This document shows, piece by piece, positions 62,173-64,000 of a stretch of DNA of 64,000 bases. The stretch is from Ureibacillus xyleni (GTDB lineage: Bacteria; Bacillota; Bacilli; Bacillales_A; Planococcaceae): contig NZ_OBMQ01000008.1 of NCBI RefSeq assembly GCF_900217795.1, positions 1 through 64,000 of the forward strand, written 5' to 3'. Position numbers and translations under genes: made by a program. How positions within the stretch are numbered: the stretch's first letter is position 1; each line of letters begins with the position of its first letter. The notes under the pieces were generated by a model. That model had not been told where the DNA came from and searched no databases. It saw nothing but the letters and a program-made list of their open reading frames with translations.

Positions 62173-62211
62173 CTTCTCCCTTCACTTGATTATGTGTTAT
62201 TATCCAGCCAC

Positions 62212-62256
62212 ATAAAAAAAGCAAGAACACTTCAAAATGAAATGTCCTGCTTTTCT
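62212..62256 (-). terminator. Terminator of the TrhA gene
   Basis: On the minus strand AAAGCAGGACA pairs with TGTTCTTGCTTT and is followed by a T-run. Confidence 0.75.
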
Positions 62257-62258
62257 CT

Positions 62259-62900
62259 CTATAAGTAAATAGCCACACACGCGACCATACATGCACATCC
62301 TGCGATGACAAATAAATGCCAAATCGCGTGATTATAAGGTAACTTTCGCCAAGCGTAAAAGATAGCTCCAAAAGTAAATAATAAACCTCCTGCAAGCAAC
62401 ACCGTAAACCCGTCAAATTGTAAAAATTCATATAACGGTTTTATGGCAAAAATGATTAACCAGCCCATTGCAATGTATAAAATCAATGACAATGTTTCAA
62501 AACGGTCAATAAAGAAACATTTAAACACAATGCCAAACAGGGCGATTCCCCAAATAATACAAAGTAAAACGATTCCTAACACACCATCAATGGCAATCAT
62601 TAAAAATGGCGTATACGTGCCGGCAATTAACACGTAAATGGATGAATGATCTAAAATCGAGAAAAAACGTTTATATTTTTCGGGCATACTATGCAATAGT
62701 GTGGACATTAAAAACAGTAATACAAGGGATGCGCCAAAAACGGAATAGGATACGATTTCAACTGGACTTCCTGATTGAACCCCAATGAGTATAAGGGCAA
62801 TACAAGCTGGGATACTTAATAATAATCCGATTCCATGGGTAATGGCATTCCAAAGTTCTTCTTTCCAATTTTTATAGTCAAAAGCTTGATCATTTTTCAT
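62259..62900 (-). CDS. hemolysin III/TrhA family membrane protein
   Basis: 213 residues, seven membrane helices of the PAQR/hemolysin III family. Typical sites: EELWNAITHGIGLLLS, STLLHSMPEKYKRFFSILDHSSIYVLIAGTYTPF and the C-terminal PYNHAIWHLFVIAG; the three His sites probably bind zinc. The ATG at 62900 is preferred because TTAGGAG lies nine bases upstream; an upstream start would add 16 residues without a site. TrhA is implicated in membrane lipid homeostasis in E. coli. Confidence 0.93.
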   Translation of the reverse strand: MKNDQAFDYKNWKEELWNAITHGIGLLLSIPACIALILIGVQSGSPVEIVSYSVFGASLVLLFLMSTLLHSMPEKYKRFFSILDHSSIYVLIAGTYTPFLMIAIDGVLGIVLLCIIWGIALFGIVFKCFFIDRFETLSLILYIAMGWLIIFAIKPLYEFLQFDGFTVLLAGGLLFTFGAIFYAWRKLPYNHAIWHLFVIAGCACMVACVAIYL

Positions 62901-63061
62901 ATTTCTCACTCCTAATGCTTTCACTATAGCGAAAAAACATTTTGGCAAACACTATCATTTGTCACATTTTAACCGTTTTAAATGTAAGATTACATTTGTC
63001 ATGTTTACAGTAAGTAATCGGTTACATATAATTATCTTAAGCTATAAAAGGATGTGTCAAC

Positions 63062-63904
63062 TTGGGACGAATTCATATTGTTACAGATTCAACTTGTGAT
63101 TTATCAACAGAAGAATTAATGGAACATGACATTAAAGTCGTACCATTAACGATTCAAATTGACGGACAAACATATGTAGACGGGAAAGATTTACAACCCG
63201 AATCATTTTTACATTTAATGAAAAACTCAAAAGAATTACCAAAAAGTTCTCAGCCTGCACCGGGTAAGTTCAAAGAGGTATATGACGAGCTTGGCAAAAA
63301 TGGCGACCAAATCATCTCCATTCATATGACAAGTGGCATGAGTGGTACATATGATTCCGCAAGACAAGCTGCAGAAATGACCGACTCAGACGTAACCGTA
63401 ATCGATTCAAGATATATTGCCGTTGCATTAGCCATCCAAATTCGTGAAGCCATCAAACTTCGCGATCAAGGTGCAACAGTTGAGCAAATCGTGGCGCGTT
63501 TAGATGAAGTGAGAAAAAATACACGCTTATTCGTTGTAGTAGATACACTAGAAAATCTCATCAAAGGCGGCCGCATCGGAAAAGGTAAGGGAATGATTGG
63601 TTCGTTATTAAATATCAAACCAATCGCAACATTAGATGACGGTTCCTACACGCCAATTTCAAAAGCACGGAGCCACAAACAAGTCGTAAAATATTTATAC
63701 GAACAATTTTTAGAAGATACAAAAGGCAAAACAGTAAAAGCAGTCGGCATCTCCCACGCAGACGGGCTCGCAACTTTAGGCAACCCACTAATCGACTTAG
63801 TCAAATCATCAGGTTTTAACGATGTCGAAGTGAAATTCACTTCCCCAATCATTAGCACCCACACAGGTCCGGGGGCAATTGGATTTATTTATTTTGCGGA
63901 GTAG
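63062..63904 (+). CDS. DegV family fatty-acid-binding protein
   Basis: 280 residues. Fatty acid carrier of the FakB type that presents acyl chains to the FakA kinase. IHIVTDSTCDLSTEELMEHDIKVVPLTIQIDGQTYVDG at the start, IHMTSGMSGTYDSARQAA, a Gly-Arg-rich loop LENLIKGGRIGKGKGMIGSLLNIKP and a C-terminal ISTHTGPGAIGFIYF with the His near the acyl carboxylate. TTG start after AAAGGATGTG. fakA is not next to it. Confidence 0.93.
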   Translation: MGRIHIVTDSTCDLSTEELMEHDIKVVPLTIQIDGQTYVDGKDLQPESFLHLMKNSKELPKSSQPAPGKFKEVYDELGKNGDQIISIHMTSGMSGTYDSARQAAEMTDSDVTVIDSRYIAVALAIQIREAIKLRDQGATVEQIVARLDEVRKNTRLFVVVDTLENLIKGGRIGKGKGMIGSLLNIKPIATLDDGSYTPISKARSHKQVVKYLYEQFLEDTKGKTVKAVGISHADGLATLGNPLIDLVKSSGFNDVEVKFTSPIISTHTGPGAIGFIYFAE

Positions 63905-63939
63905 ATAATAAAATAAAAGTGTCAATGTTGTGTACCCCC

Positions 63940-63980
63940 AACTTAGTTCGTTCACGTACAACTTAGTCCATCCGCAGAAA
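63940..63980. repeat. Start of a further phased repeat, family E
   Basis: CAACTTAGT recurs with AACTTAGT at 63940 and 63961, 21 bp apart, at the edge of the window after the degV stop. Only two units are visible, so the array probably continues outside. Confidence 0.5.
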
Positions 63981-64000
63981 AAACAACCGAAAAAACGTCA

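Overview
The window comes from a low-GC, endospore-forming member of the Bacillota, most likely Bacillaceae or Planococcaceae (Lysinibacillus/Solibacillus-like). The evidence is AT-rich DNA, strong Shine-Dalgarno sequences (AGGAGG type) with frequent TTG and GTG starts, a gerA-type germinant receptor operon, an exosporium-type manganese oxidase cluster, and genes in the order familiar from the B. subtilis cspD-ypgQ-ypgR-brxA-ypiP-ypjP-thyB-dfrA region. No rRNA, tRNA or CRISPR array was seen.

Layout. 1-7.4 kb: a decayed secreted-protein fragment, a lone purC, a PstS-like binding protein, a cold shock protein, formate-THF ligase, a chemoreceptor and ribokinase. 7.4-15.9 kb: DoxX, YpgQ (HD), Uup (ABC-F), CvfC/YpgR, an EamA transporter, a small membrane-anchored protein and topoisomerase III. 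15.9-23.9 kb: a spore Mn(II)-oxidation locus. It has a CopC-CopD copper protein and mnxEFG, where MnxG is a 1220-residue multicopper oxidase, flanked by two related accessory proteins. 24.4-34.9 kb: aspartokinase, DoxX, a block of complex repeats, a tubby/LURP-like protein, a Na/Pi symporter, a GNAT, the gerABC-type operon and a lone PD-(D/E)xK nuclease. 35-39.1 kb: gene-poor, with a decayed phage replication gene and a Cache chemoreceptor. 39.2-52 kb: bacilliredoxin, an RsmJ-like methyltransferase, a probable structured RNA, YpjP, two GGDEF proteins, thyA, a kinase-like protein, a divergent DapB and dfrA. 52-64 kb: a MarR cassette, several pseudogenes, the SigW-type yuaF-floT operon, a membrane protein, an aldo/keto reductase, a LysM-3D protein, a histidine kinase remnant, Uma2, TrhA and DegV.

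Three things stand out beyond the genes. (1) Many intergenic regions carry arrays of short motifs repeated at 21 bp (occasionally 18 bp), in at least four unrelated sequence families. (2) Three almost identical 236-bp mobile elements with terminal inverted repeats and 8-bp target duplications each sit inside the loop of a stem-loop or terminator. (3) A roughly 280-nt stretch at 41.4-41.7 kb has its own promoter, a long closing stem, internal hairpins and a terminator, so it looks like a structured noncoding RNA. All functional statements rest on reading the sequence and on family knowledge; no search was run.
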